Origin: an uncultured Alphaproteobacteria bacterium
GTDB taxonomy: Bacteria; Pseudomonadota; Alphaproteobacteria; Caulobacterales; Caulobacteraceae
DNA length: 31,636 nucleotides
Assembly (NCBI GenBank): GCA_937920085.1
Contig: CALETE010000052.1
Span: 1 to 31,636, forward strand
Reading direction: 5' to 3'
Below, one piece after another: positions 6,864 to 13,447 of this stretch. Position 1 is the first letter of the stretch. Each line of letters opens with the position of its first letter. Below the pieces are notes generated by a model. It was not told the origin of the DNA and did no database searches. It saw nothing but the letters and a program-made list of their open reading frames with translations. Made by a program: the position numbers and the translations under genes.

Positions 6864-7580
6864 TCAAAGCGCCAGTCGGAGCTCTCGGGATATCAGGCTG
6901 GCCCGGGGGCTTTCCTTGACCTGATAGGTCCCCTCGGGAAGATCGGTGATCAGTCCTGCCTTCCCCGCGCCATCCAGCTTCAGCCATTCAAGGCCCTGCT
7001 CGAGGGTTAGGACAACGGGCTGTCGGTCATGGATGGCGGCGACGTCAGGGCCGTTGGGGCCCGTGATGAAGGCAAAGCTTTCCAGCGGGCCCTCCATGTC
7101 GCTGGGGCGCGACTCTTCCCAGAGCCCTGCGAAATAGCGCACTTGATCCTGGGGTGACTGGGGCTGCCAGGAAATCTCCCACCGCCGTTTGGGTTGTCCT
7201 TTTTTCCAGCCAGGGGGTGCGTCGTATTCGATAAAGCTGGTGAGCGGGATCAGGGCGCGACGGTGGCGATAGGCTTCGCGGAAGGATGGCGCTGTGTCTA
7301 CGGTTTCGATCCGCGCATTAGTGCACATGGCCTTCCAGGCTGAAACCGGCCCCCGGTGAAAGTTGGGTACCATCCACCAACGGCGCTCCACCCCTTCGAG
7401 CCCAGCCATAGGATTGGCGGGGTCGACGGGGCGGATGATCGGCGCGCGATTGGTCGGCCGATAGGGATCTGCAAGGTCCCGGTTCGGCTCCGCATCGGCC
7501 CACTGGAAAGGAATTTTGACCTCACGAAAGGTGAGGTCATAGGCCCCTCGGTTGAGCTTCAGCTGATACTCATTACACAT
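6864..7580 (-). CDS. SRAP-family DNA-protein crosslink protein (YedK/HMCES-like)
   Basis: SRAP proteins bind abasic sites in single-stranded DNA and form a protective thiazolidine crosslink through Cys2. Here the essential N-terminal Met-Cys is present, with TNARIET (Asn88), Glu118 in SFIEYD and His184 in IHDRQPV, which match the catalytic Asn, Glu and His of YedK. The length of 238 residues is usual. It begins MCNEY rather than the common MCGR, which is a minor variant. It lies 11 bases after the DUF1993 gene on the same strand, so the two probably form one transcript. A role in DNA-damage tolerance is inferred from the family. Confidence 0.92.
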   Translation of the reverse strand: MCNEYQLKLNRGAYDLTFREVKIPFQWADAEPNRDLADPYRPTNRAPIIRPVDPANPMAGLEGVERRWWMVPNFHRGPVSAWKAMCTNARIETVDTAPSFREAYRHRRALIPLTSFIEYDAPPGWKKGQPKRRWEISWQPQSPQDQVRYFAGLWEESRPSDMEGPLESFAFITGPNGPDVAAIHDRQPVVLTLEQGLEWLKLDGAGKAGLITDLPEGTYQVKESPRASLISRELRLAL

Positions 7581-7591
7581 CGGCCGAGCGG

Positions 7592-8113
7592 TTAGCGCTT
7601 CAGCCGAAGCGGGCCCAGATAATCGCGCTTGCCGAGTTTCACGCCCTTGTGCCGCAGAATATCGTAGGCGGTCGTGGCGTGGAAATGCAGGTTGGGCAGG
7701 GAGAAGCTCATCAGGAAATCCTCAGCCCGGAAGGGCATCTGCATTTCCCCCAACTTGAACACCATATCCTTCCCCTCAAGGCCGTTCACCTCCTCTGGGG
7801 TCAAGCTGGTAATCCCAGCCTGGGCCTCAGCGATCAGCTTCTGAAGGCCGCTGTATCCGGGCTCTGGCGTCGGACCTGCGGGGGTGAAGACGCCCGCCTT
7901 AACGCCCTGGATTGCTCCGAGCGTGTGATGGGCCACTGAGACAACCTGAAACGAAAACGGCAGCATGTCTTCGGCCAGCCGGAATCCGACTAGGTCATCA
8001 GCACTGGCACCTGTGGCCTCGCAATGCGCGCGACCTTTTTCCAAAAATCCAGCCACACCAGACAAGGTCTGCACAAAAGACGCGACGCTGACGTCGTAGA
8101 GCGAAATAGCCAC
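7592..8113 (-). CDS. DUF1993-family protein
   Basis: This 173-residue protein matches the DUF1993 family in its N-terminal ISLYDVSVASFVQTL, the central RLAEDMLPFSFQV, and the C-terminal FHATTAYDILRHKGVKLGKRDYLG signature. The fold resembles the DinB four-helix bundle. The biochemical role is unknown, although conserved histidines (for example HFHATTAYDILRH) could bind a metal. The start is GTG, preceded by GAGGAG eight bases upstream. It sits directly upstream of the SRAP gene. Confidence 0.88.
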   Translation of the reverse strand: MAISLYDVSVASFVQTLSGVAGFLEKGRAHCEATGASADDLVGFRLAEDMLPFSFQVVSVAHHTLGAIQGVKAGVFTPAGPTPEPGYSGLQKLIAEAQAGITSLTPEEVNGLEGKDMVFKLGEMQMPFRAEDFLMSFSLPNLHFHATTAYDILRHKGVKLGKRDYLGPLRLKR

Positions 8114-8226
8114 TGAAAAACTCCTCAGAATGAGTGGACAGTTTCAACCGTCAGCCCCCTCAGGTCAAAGACTTCATCTTCGCGAAACGCGGCTCTCCAA
8201 AGGATTATGCATTTGAGGGTCAAAGA

Positions 8227-8922
8227 TTAGACATTGGCACCCACAAGGGCTCCGATCCCGGCGGTGGCGGCCATGGCAAATGCCCCCCAGAAGGTCACCC
8301 GCAAGGCCCCCTTCAATACCGGAGCGCCGCCTGCAGCGGCACCCACGGCACCCAGGACCGCCAGGAAGATCAGCGACCCTATACTTACCAAAGGCGTTAT
8401 GTGCGATAGGGGTGCCAGTGAGGCGATCAATAAGGGGGCCGCAGCACCGGCGGTGAAGGTTGCGGCAGAGGTCAAGGCAGCCTGAATAGGACGCGCCGCT
8501 GTCATCTGAGAAATGCCAAGTTCATCATGGGCATGAGCGCCTAGGGCGTCCCTAGCCATCAATTGCTCTGCAACCTTGGCCGCCGTCTCAGCATCCAGCC
8601 CGCGGGACATATAGATTCCTGCGAGCTCACTCGCCTCAGCAGAGGGGTCCGCTTCTAGCTCAGCGCGTTCTCGCGCCAAATCTGCAGTCTCGGTATCGGA
8701 TTGCGAACTGACCGAAACATACTCACCTGCCGCCATGGACATGGCCCCCGCTACGAGGCCCGCCACGCCTGCGACCAGAATTTCCGAAGGTTTTCCCGCC
8801 GCCGCTGCAACACCAACAATGAGACTCGCCGTGGAGACGATGCCATCATTTGCGCCCAACACGGCGGCCCGGAGCCAGCCAATCCGCGAGACAAGGTGAC
8901 GTTCCAAATGCAGCCGGCTCAT
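8227..8922 (-). CDS. VIT1/CCC1-family membrane transporter (Fe2+/Mn2+)
   Basis: The 231-residue membrane protein has the VIT1/CCC1 hallmark RAAVLGANDGIVSTASLIVGVAAA in its first transmembrane segment. A second hydrophobic segment with GAMSMAAGEYVSVSSQ follows. Then comes a cytoplasmic acidic stretch (about residues 75-145, many Glu), and three more membrane segments make up the C-terminal third. Relatives export or sequester ferrous iron or manganese at the inner membrane. Unlike MbfA it has no N-terminal ferritin-like domain. ATG 8920-8922 is chosen over the TTG one codon earlier. It is divergent from the cyclophilin gene across 175 bases in which I saw no iron-regulator site. Confidence 0.9.
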   Translation of the reverse strand: MSRLHLERHLVSRIGWLRAAVLGANDGIVSTASLIVGVAAAAGKPSEILVAGVAGLVAGAMSMAAGEYVSVSSQSDTETADLARERAELEADPSAEASELAGIYMSRGLDAETAAKVAEQLMARDALGAHAHDELGISQMTAARPIQAALTSAATFTAGAAAPLLIASLAPLSHITPLVSIGSLIFLAVLGAVGAAAGGAPVLKGALRVTFWGAFAMAATAGIGALVGANV

Positions 8923-9097
8923 CAAAGTTTCCGATCAAAAGAGGTTACAGGGCAGCCGCCCATTGCACTTTAGACATGCCATGCGAGACGTGCCTGATCA
9001 TAATAGGCGTCACACGATCAAGCCGCTGCATTATTGCTCGGTGGTTTGACCCATATATTCCAGGCCACACGACTTACCCCAAAGCGAGTAAATCCTC

Positions 9098-9700
9098 ATG
9101 CTCAGACGGCGTTTTTTGATCGGCACCAGCGCAGCCCTAGCGGCGTCGACGGGGGCATTTGCGGCTCAGGGGCCTGTGAAGATCCAGATCATCACGCGTT
9201 TGGGTGATATCTCGCTTGAGCTTCGCCCTGACAAGGCACCGATTACGACAGCTAATTTTCTCGCCTATATCGACAAGAGATTGCTCGATCACGCGACATT
9301 CTATCGATCTTCCCGGCCAGAGGGCGCCAAGGATTTCGACTTTGGCGTGGTCCAGGGCGGGCTACAGAACGACCCACGCTATCTTCTGAAACCCATCGCC
9401 CACGAATCCACCACCAAGACCGGCCTGAAACATACCAATGGGGCTATTTCCATGGGACGGCGGGCCCCTGGCACGGCGACCTCCGACTTCTTCATTTGCG
9501 TCGGTGATCAAAGTTACCTGGATGCTGATCCGACCCAAAAGGGCGATAATAAGGGCTTTGCCTGCTTCGGCTATGTCACAGAGGGACTGGAGATCGTGAA
9601 GAAGGTCATGGCCCTTCCCCTTTCGCCCACTGGCGGGCTTGGGGTGATGAAGGGGGAGATGATCCGAAACCCCCTGCCGATGAAAGTCCGTCGGGCCTAA
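9098..9700 (+). CDS. Exported cyclophilin-type peptidyl-prolyl isomerase
   Basis: The 200-residue protein starts with a secretion signal (MLRRRFLIGTSAALAASTGAFA, cleavage likely after AFA). The RRRFL segment resembles a Tat motif. A compact cyclophilin domain follows: FYRSS keeps the catalytic Arg, VVQGG, HTNGAISMGRRAPGTATSDFFICVGD and FACFGYVTEGLEIVKKV are family blocks. It would catalyse cis-trans proline isomerisation in the periplasm and assist folding there. A single gene on the plus strand with its own promoter region; I could not pick a convincing -35/-10 pair. Confidence 0.92.
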   Translation: MLRRRFLIGTSAALAASTGAFAAQGPVKIQIITRLGDISLELRPDKAPITTANFLAYIDKRLLDHATFYRSSRPEGAKDFDFGVVQGGLQNDPRYLLKPIAHESTTKTGLKHTNGAISMGRRAPGTATSDFFICVGDQSYLDADPTQKGDNKGFACFGYVTEGLEIVKKVMALPLSPTGGLGVMKGEMIRNPLPMKVRRA

Positions 9701-9761
9701 ATTGCACCAGTTGTTTTCCTGATACCTCATTTTCTGGAGTCTCAAGGCCTGATGCACATCG

Positions 9762-9775
9762 TTAACCATCGTTAA
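9762..9775 (+). promoter_or_regulatory. CtrA-type binding site candidate
   Basis: The 14 bases read TTAA, CCATCG, TTAA, that is TTAA-N6-TTAA, and include TTAACCAT, the preferred CtrA half-site in Caulobacter. They lie 106 bases before the preferred start of the ATP-grasp gene and 61 bases before its alternative TTG start. CtrA sites are usually described with a 6 or 7 base spacer. In a GC-rich genome two TTAA tetramers so close are unlikely by chance but not conclusive. Confidence 0.5.
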
Positions 9776-9881
9776 AGGTTGCGAACGCTAAATCTCCCAA
9801 CAGGCTTGCAGCAGGCGGCACAGACTTCGACCGACCTTGGCGGCTGAATTCGCCTTCGTCTCGAAATACGATCGGATTATA

Positions 9882-11111
9882 ATGAGGATCATTGAGGCTT
9901 CTGACGAAGCCCTAGGCATTGCCAACATTCTCGGTTTGTCGGTTTTTGCCCAGATGATTTTCAACCAACAGGATTTAAATCCTGCTTGGGAAGTTTTGGT
10001 AGAGTTTGCCAGTCAGGACCCGCCCGACCCAGGGGCCCTTCTCAACATGTCGATGCTATTGCAGCTGACAGGGCAGACGGAGCCGGGTCTCGATCTCCAG
10101 CGCCAGGCACTTTCCATCACCCGGATCTTTAAGCGCGTTCACGGCGATGGCAGCGGTCTTAGGGTTTTGGCGATTGTGACCTCTGGCGATTTCATGGCCA
10201 ACACGCCCCTGGATTTCTTGCTCAACGGGTCAGATGCGACCGTCTATTTCGTCTATGCAACAGCCGACGGCGACCTGCCTCAGGATCTGCCAGACCACGA
10301 CGTCGCCTTCTTCGCCATTGGAGAATCCACGGCCAATTATGAGACACTCTTGCGTCTTGCCCCCACAGCTGCGGGCTGGCCGAGACCGATCATTAATCAC
10401 GCTAGCCTGAAGATTGCGGCCCTGACGAGAGACGGGGTTTGCCAGATGTGCGCCGAGATCCCAGAAGTCCTCTCCCCATCGACCTCGCTGGTGGGCCGTG
10501 AAGGGGCTCTGGCCATTGCTGAGGGGCGCGCTGCCCTGTCCGATTTTATCGCGTCTGGGGTTTTCCCGATCATTATTCGGCCCCTCGACTCCCATGCCGG
10601 GCAGGATCTAGAAAAAATAAACTCCCTCGCAGAACTCGGTGACTATCTGGCTACCAGGACGAGTGAGACCTTCTACATAACCCAATTTGTGGACTATTCA
10701 GGGCCAGACGGGCTCTTCCGAAAGCAAAGGATCGCCTTCATTAAGGGCAAGCCGTTCATCAGTCACTTGGCAGTGTCTGAACATTGGATGGTCCATTATC
10801 TCAATGCCAGCATGGACGAAAAGCCAGAGCGCCGGGCCGAGGAAGCCACCTTTATGGACAGCTTTGACCAAGACTTTGCTGTCCGGCATGCCAAGGCCTT
10901 TGACGGCCTCTATCGCGCCTTTGGACTGGAATACTTCGGCATAGACTGCGCGGAATTGCCCGATGGCCGACTGCTCTTATTCGAAGCGGATGTGGCCATG
11001 ATCATCCATGCCCTGGATAGCCCGGAACTCTACCCCTACAAGCCACGGGCCATGGAAAAGCTGTTTAATGGTTTCATGGCGCTTCTGGAAGAAACCGCAG
11101 CGGCTGCCTAG
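9882..11111 (+). CDS. ATP-grasp superfamily protein of unknown function
   Basis: The protein has two parts. Residues 1-90 are helical and tetratricopeptide-like (for example DPGALLNMSMLLQLTGQTEPGLDLQRQAL). The rest looks like an ATP-grasp ligase: IIIRPLDSHAGQDLEKI (Arg233 onwards) occupies the nucleotide-binding loop, FYITQFVDYSGPDGLFRKQRI follows, and the metal site would be Asp355 (GIDCAEL) and Glu368 (LLLFEADVAMIIH). The last motif departs from the usual ExN arrangement. ATP-grasp enzymes join carboxylates to amines or thiols; no substrate can be named. Start ATG 9882 is preferred; TTG 9837 is in frame without a ribosome site. A CtrA-like site lies upstream. Its stop overlaps that of the convergent NUDIX gene in CTAG. 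Confidence 0.75.
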   Translation: MRIIEASDEALGIANILGLSVFAQMIFNQQDLNPAWEVLVEFASQDPPDPGALLNMSMLLQLTGQTEPGLDLQRQALSITRIFKRVHGDGSGLRVLAIVTSGDFMANTPLDFLLNGSDATVYFVYATADGDLPQDLPDHDVAFFAIGESTANYETLLRLAPTAAGWPRPIINHASLKIAALTRDGVCQMCAEIPEVLSPSTSLVGREGALAIAEGRAALSDFIASGVFPIIIRPLDSHAGQDLEKINSLAELGDYLATRTSETFYITQFVDYSGPDGLFRKQRIAFIKGKPFISHLAVSEHWMVHYLNASMDEKPERRAEEATFMDSFDQDFAVRHAKAFDGLYRAFGLEYFGIDCAELPDGRLLLFEADVAMIIHALDSPELYPYKPRAMEKLFNGFMALLEETAAAA

Positions 11112-11602
11112 CCGGGCTTGAAGCCAGAAATCAGCATTTTCAGCTCAGGCTCATCCACCAGGACTGAAGCCTCGCTCACGGTCGTCCAGAGCCTGTCCCT
11201 CTGCCCCATTTCAGGAAAAACCGAGCTCTCTTGCCGAACCTGAAGGGCGAAAACCGTGACGCGAACGGGCTGAACCCGACCGCTGGATAGATGCTTTCCG
11301 TAGTGAAAAATTCCGACCTTCTTCCGTTTGACGTCTCCCAAAAGGCCGGCTTCTTCAAAGGCCTCTCGGGCGGCACAGTCTGGAGACTTCACGCCCTTCA
11401 TCGGCCAGCCCTTGGGAATGACCCAACGACGTGTCTCTCGCGATGAGATCAGCAGGACTTCAATCTCGCCCTTGGCATCTCGCCGCCAAGGCAGGGCGGC
11501 GCATTGACTGCGGGGCTCGCGATCTACCTCTGCCCGCAGGGGGCGTTTGGCAGGACGCGCCTTTTTCGATGTTTCAGCCAATGCCGATTTGTCCTTTTCC
11601 AA
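11108..11602 (-). CDS. NUDIX hydrolase
   Basis: The 164-residue protein carries a Nudix box beginning in the GWPMKGVKSPDCAAREAF region and ending EEAGLLG. The first box glutamate is replaced by Cys, as in some diphosphoinositol-polyphosphate-type members, while the REAFEEAG core with its metal-binding glutamates is intact. WVIPKGWP fits that same subgroup. An N-terminal basic extension of about 35 residues looks disordered. It would cleave a nucleoside or inositol diphosphate linked to another group; the substrate is unknown. The start is TTG without a clear ribosome site, and no ATG is available in frame. Confidence 0.85.
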   Translation of the reverse strand: MEKDKSALAETSKKARPAKRPLRAEVDREPRSQCAALPWRRDAKGEIEVLLISSRETRRWVIPKGWPMKGVKSPDCAAREAFEEAGLLGDVKRKKVGIFHYGKHLSSGRVQPVRVTVFALQVRQESSVFPEMGQRDRLWTTVSEASVLVDEPELKMLISGFKPG

Positions 11603-11725
11603 GGTTTCAATGACAGTGATTCATCCCAATTGTCATAAATTGTGCGCGTCCGGACGACTTTCGACCCCTTGCTCCAAAAGCCAGCATGTGAGACCTCCAG
11701 CGCGCACCTAGTCAAAGAGAGCGCC

Positions 11726-12274
11726 ATGTCCGACGCCCAACCCGCTTCAGTCTATGATCTCGCCCACACCGACGAGGCTGATCGCCAGGCGACCTATGCC
11801 ATCTTGGTAGAGAATGAACCGGGCGTCCTTCACCGACTGGTCGGGCTATTTGCTGCGAGAGGCTATAATATCGAAAGCCTGACAGTCGCAGAAACCGATC
11901 GAAATTCCCACACCAGCCGCGTGACCATCGTGACGCGGGGTGCACCTGCTGTCCTGGCCCAGATCGAAGCCCAGCTTGAGAAAATGGTGGCAACGCGCCA
12001 GGTTCAGGATGTCAGCCGCGACCCTAATGGCCTTGAGCGGGAATTGGCCCTCGTGAAGGTCAAGGGCACAGGGGCAGATCGCGTGGAAGCCCTGCGCATT
12101 GCAGAAATCTTCCGGGCGAAGGTCCTAGATACCGGGATAGATAGCTTCATATTTGAGATCACAGGTGCATCAGGCAAGATCGACAAGTTCGTCGATCTCA
12201 TGCGCCCATTGGGCCTTGTGGAGTTGTCCCGCACAGGGGTTCTTTCGATCACCCGGGGTGGGGAGTCGATCTAG
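11726..12274 (+). CDS. ilvN: Acetolactate synthase, small (regulatory) subunit
   Basis: The 182-residue protein has an N-terminal ACT domain (ATYAILVENEPGVLHRLVGL, residues about 20-95, including GYNIESLTVAETD). The C-terminal small-subunit domain contains LALVKVK and FRAKVLDTGIDSFIFEITGASGKIDKF. It binds the IlvB catalytic subunit and confers valine feedback control. ATG 11726 is preceded by AAAGAGAG at 11715-11722. It lies 6.9 kb from ilvB, so the two subunits cannot share the attenuated transcript unless it reads through many opposing genes. Its stop overlaps that of the convergent YciB-like gene in CTAG at 12271-12274. Confidence 0.96.
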   Translation: MSDAQPASVYDLAHTDEADRQATYAILVENEPGVLHRLVGLFAARGYNIESLTVAETDRNSHTSRVTIVTRGAPAVLAQIEAQLEKMVATRQVQDVSRDPNGLERELALVKVKGTGADRVEALRIAEIFRAKVLDTGIDSFIFEITGASGKIDKFVDLMRPLGLVELSRTGVLSITRGGESI

Positions 12275-12861
12275 GTCGGTTCTATACTCTCGGCCAAGGA
12301 TGCCGCAGAGGCGCGATAATTGCGCCGGCCAATTGAGCGCATCAGAAAGAACTGAACCAGAAATAGCCCGATCTTGGAACAAGGTGCCCAGACGGTCATA
12401 ACCTGCGCCACAAACTCTGGCTTGGCTGTGAAGGTCAGATACAGGTTCAGAAGCCCCGTTCCAAAAATCAACCCAGACCAGATGTATCCAAAGCCGATAA
12501 CGAGCCGTCGCGGTATGTGGTCCACGGCGATCGGTGGAACATAACGATACATCCAGCCAGGCTCGAGCATGGTCGCCCCTATGGCGACATAGACCACCGT
12601 GGCCTTCACCAGAACGAACCGGGCATCATGGGTAATTAGAGTGAGGCCCCCCATCACGATCACCAGGGCAAGACTGGCCAGTTGCAGGCGCGCGACCGGC
12701 GTGCCCCTCAGGCGCATCACCACAAATTGGCCAATGCCCAGGGCTATGCCTAAGCCGGTCGCAAGAGAGACGCTGTGAGTGGTCGAAAGGACGAGATAGA
12801 AAAAAAGCGTCGCCGCAAGGTCGGTGAGCAGGGGCCGCACGGAATATAGAAAGTGATCCAT
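12271..12861 (-). CDS. YciB/IspZ-family inner-membrane protein
   Basis: The 196-residue protein is almost entirely hydrophobic, with five or six membrane segments. It shows the YciB/IspZ (septation protein A) pattern: GGLTLITHDARFVLVKATVVY in the middle and a WSGLIFGTGLLNLYLTF segment followed by WAPCSKIGLFLVQFF. Family members sit in the inner membrane and are linked to cell-envelope synthesis and septation; the molecular function is unresolved. ATG 12859-12861 is chosen because GGAGG lies six bases upstream; an in-frame ATG ten codons earlier lacks such a site. The gene converges on ilvN and is divergent from the ssrA region. Confidence 0.85.
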   Translation of the reverse strand: MDHFLYSVRPLLTDLAATLFFYLVLSTTHSVSLATGLGIALGIGQFVVMRLRGTPVARLQLASLALVIVMGGLTLITHDARFVLVKATVVYVAIGATMLEPGWMYRYVPPIAVDHIPRRLVIGFGYIWSGLIFGTGLLNLYLTFTAKPEFVAQVMTVWAPCSKIGLFLVQFFLMRSIGRRNYRASAASLAESIEPT

Positions 12862-13040
12862 TGGCTGCCTCCAAGGTGATGATTTTTTCAACCTAGCCTA
12901 TCCTAGCGGGCTTGCCCCTTCCCTCCCTGAAATTATCCGTCGATTCACGGCAAATTGCCGCCCAAAGGCGCATTGCATGCGGTCTGACCTGCCAAATTCA
13001 GACACCCCCTTCAATAGCTGAGGTAATGGGCCTATATCAG

Positions 13041-13327
13041 GGGCGTCCGGCTTGCCGGACTATGAGGATAAACGCGCACGCAATAAGCGGACTGGACCCG
13101 GGTGCGATTCCCGGCGGCTCCACCAATCTTCCCCCGGGTATCGCCGGAAAGTGCGGGGCCGATCAGCATCGACAGACGTGTAAAGGTGTTGCTTTCTTCC
13201 GGCGTGGCTCACCGTCTCGGGCCATTAATGTAAATGCGAACGATAACTTCGCTGAAGAAGTCCGTTTGGCCGCGTAAGCGACCCGATAGATTTCGACCTA
13301 AACTCCTAACGTCTTAGCAGCGTTAGG
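13041..13327 (+). ncRNA. ssrA: Permuted two-piece tmRNA (ssrA)
   Basis: The gene is circularly permuted as in Caulobacter. The acceptor piece comes first: hairpin GTCCGG/CCGGAC (13045-13060), a T-arm (CCGGG, TGCGATT loop, CCCGG), the acceptor strand GGCTCC (13116-13121), a discriminator A and CCA at 13123-13125. After an intervening segment (13126-13154) the coding piece begins with GGGGCC at 13155-13160, which pairs with GGCTCC. The tag frame lies at 13236-13277. A perfect stem CCTAACG/CGTTAGG (13305-13327) marks the likely 3' region. TATATC at 13033-13038 is a possible -10. The RNA rescues stalled ribosomes and tags the nascent peptide for ClpXP. The outer ends are estimates; the core is certain. 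Confidence 0.93.
13236..13277 (+). other. tmRNA tag peptide reading frame
   Basis: From the resume codon GCG at 13236 the frame reads ANDNFAEEVRLAA and ends at TAA 13275-13277. With the alanine carried by the RNA itself the full tag is one residue longer. The first eight residues equal the Caulobacter tag part bound by SspB-alpha. The C-terminal LAA is the ClpX-recognised end. The VRL part differs from the Caulobacter FAV as I remember it. Confidence 0.92.
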
Positions 13328-13447
13328 CGGGGCCCGGAGGGCGCCTTGCAACAGAAGCCCTCCACCTCCCCCAAAGCCCCGGCAGATCCACCTTGCTTGG
13401 ATAGACATGGCAGACCATGTTCGGGCCCAAGACATTGGGGAGCATTC

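Noticed and set aside
8923..9097. Iron-regulator (Fur/Irr-type) box between the VIT-family and cyclophilin genes
   Set aside because: The region is AT-richer than its surroundings, but I found no convincing palindrome or known iron-box pattern.
12912..13277. A 121-codon open frame through the ssrA region
   Set aside because: It covers the acceptor piece, the spacer and the tag frame of tmRNA. The RNA structure explains the sequence, and only the last 13 codons are translated, as the tag.
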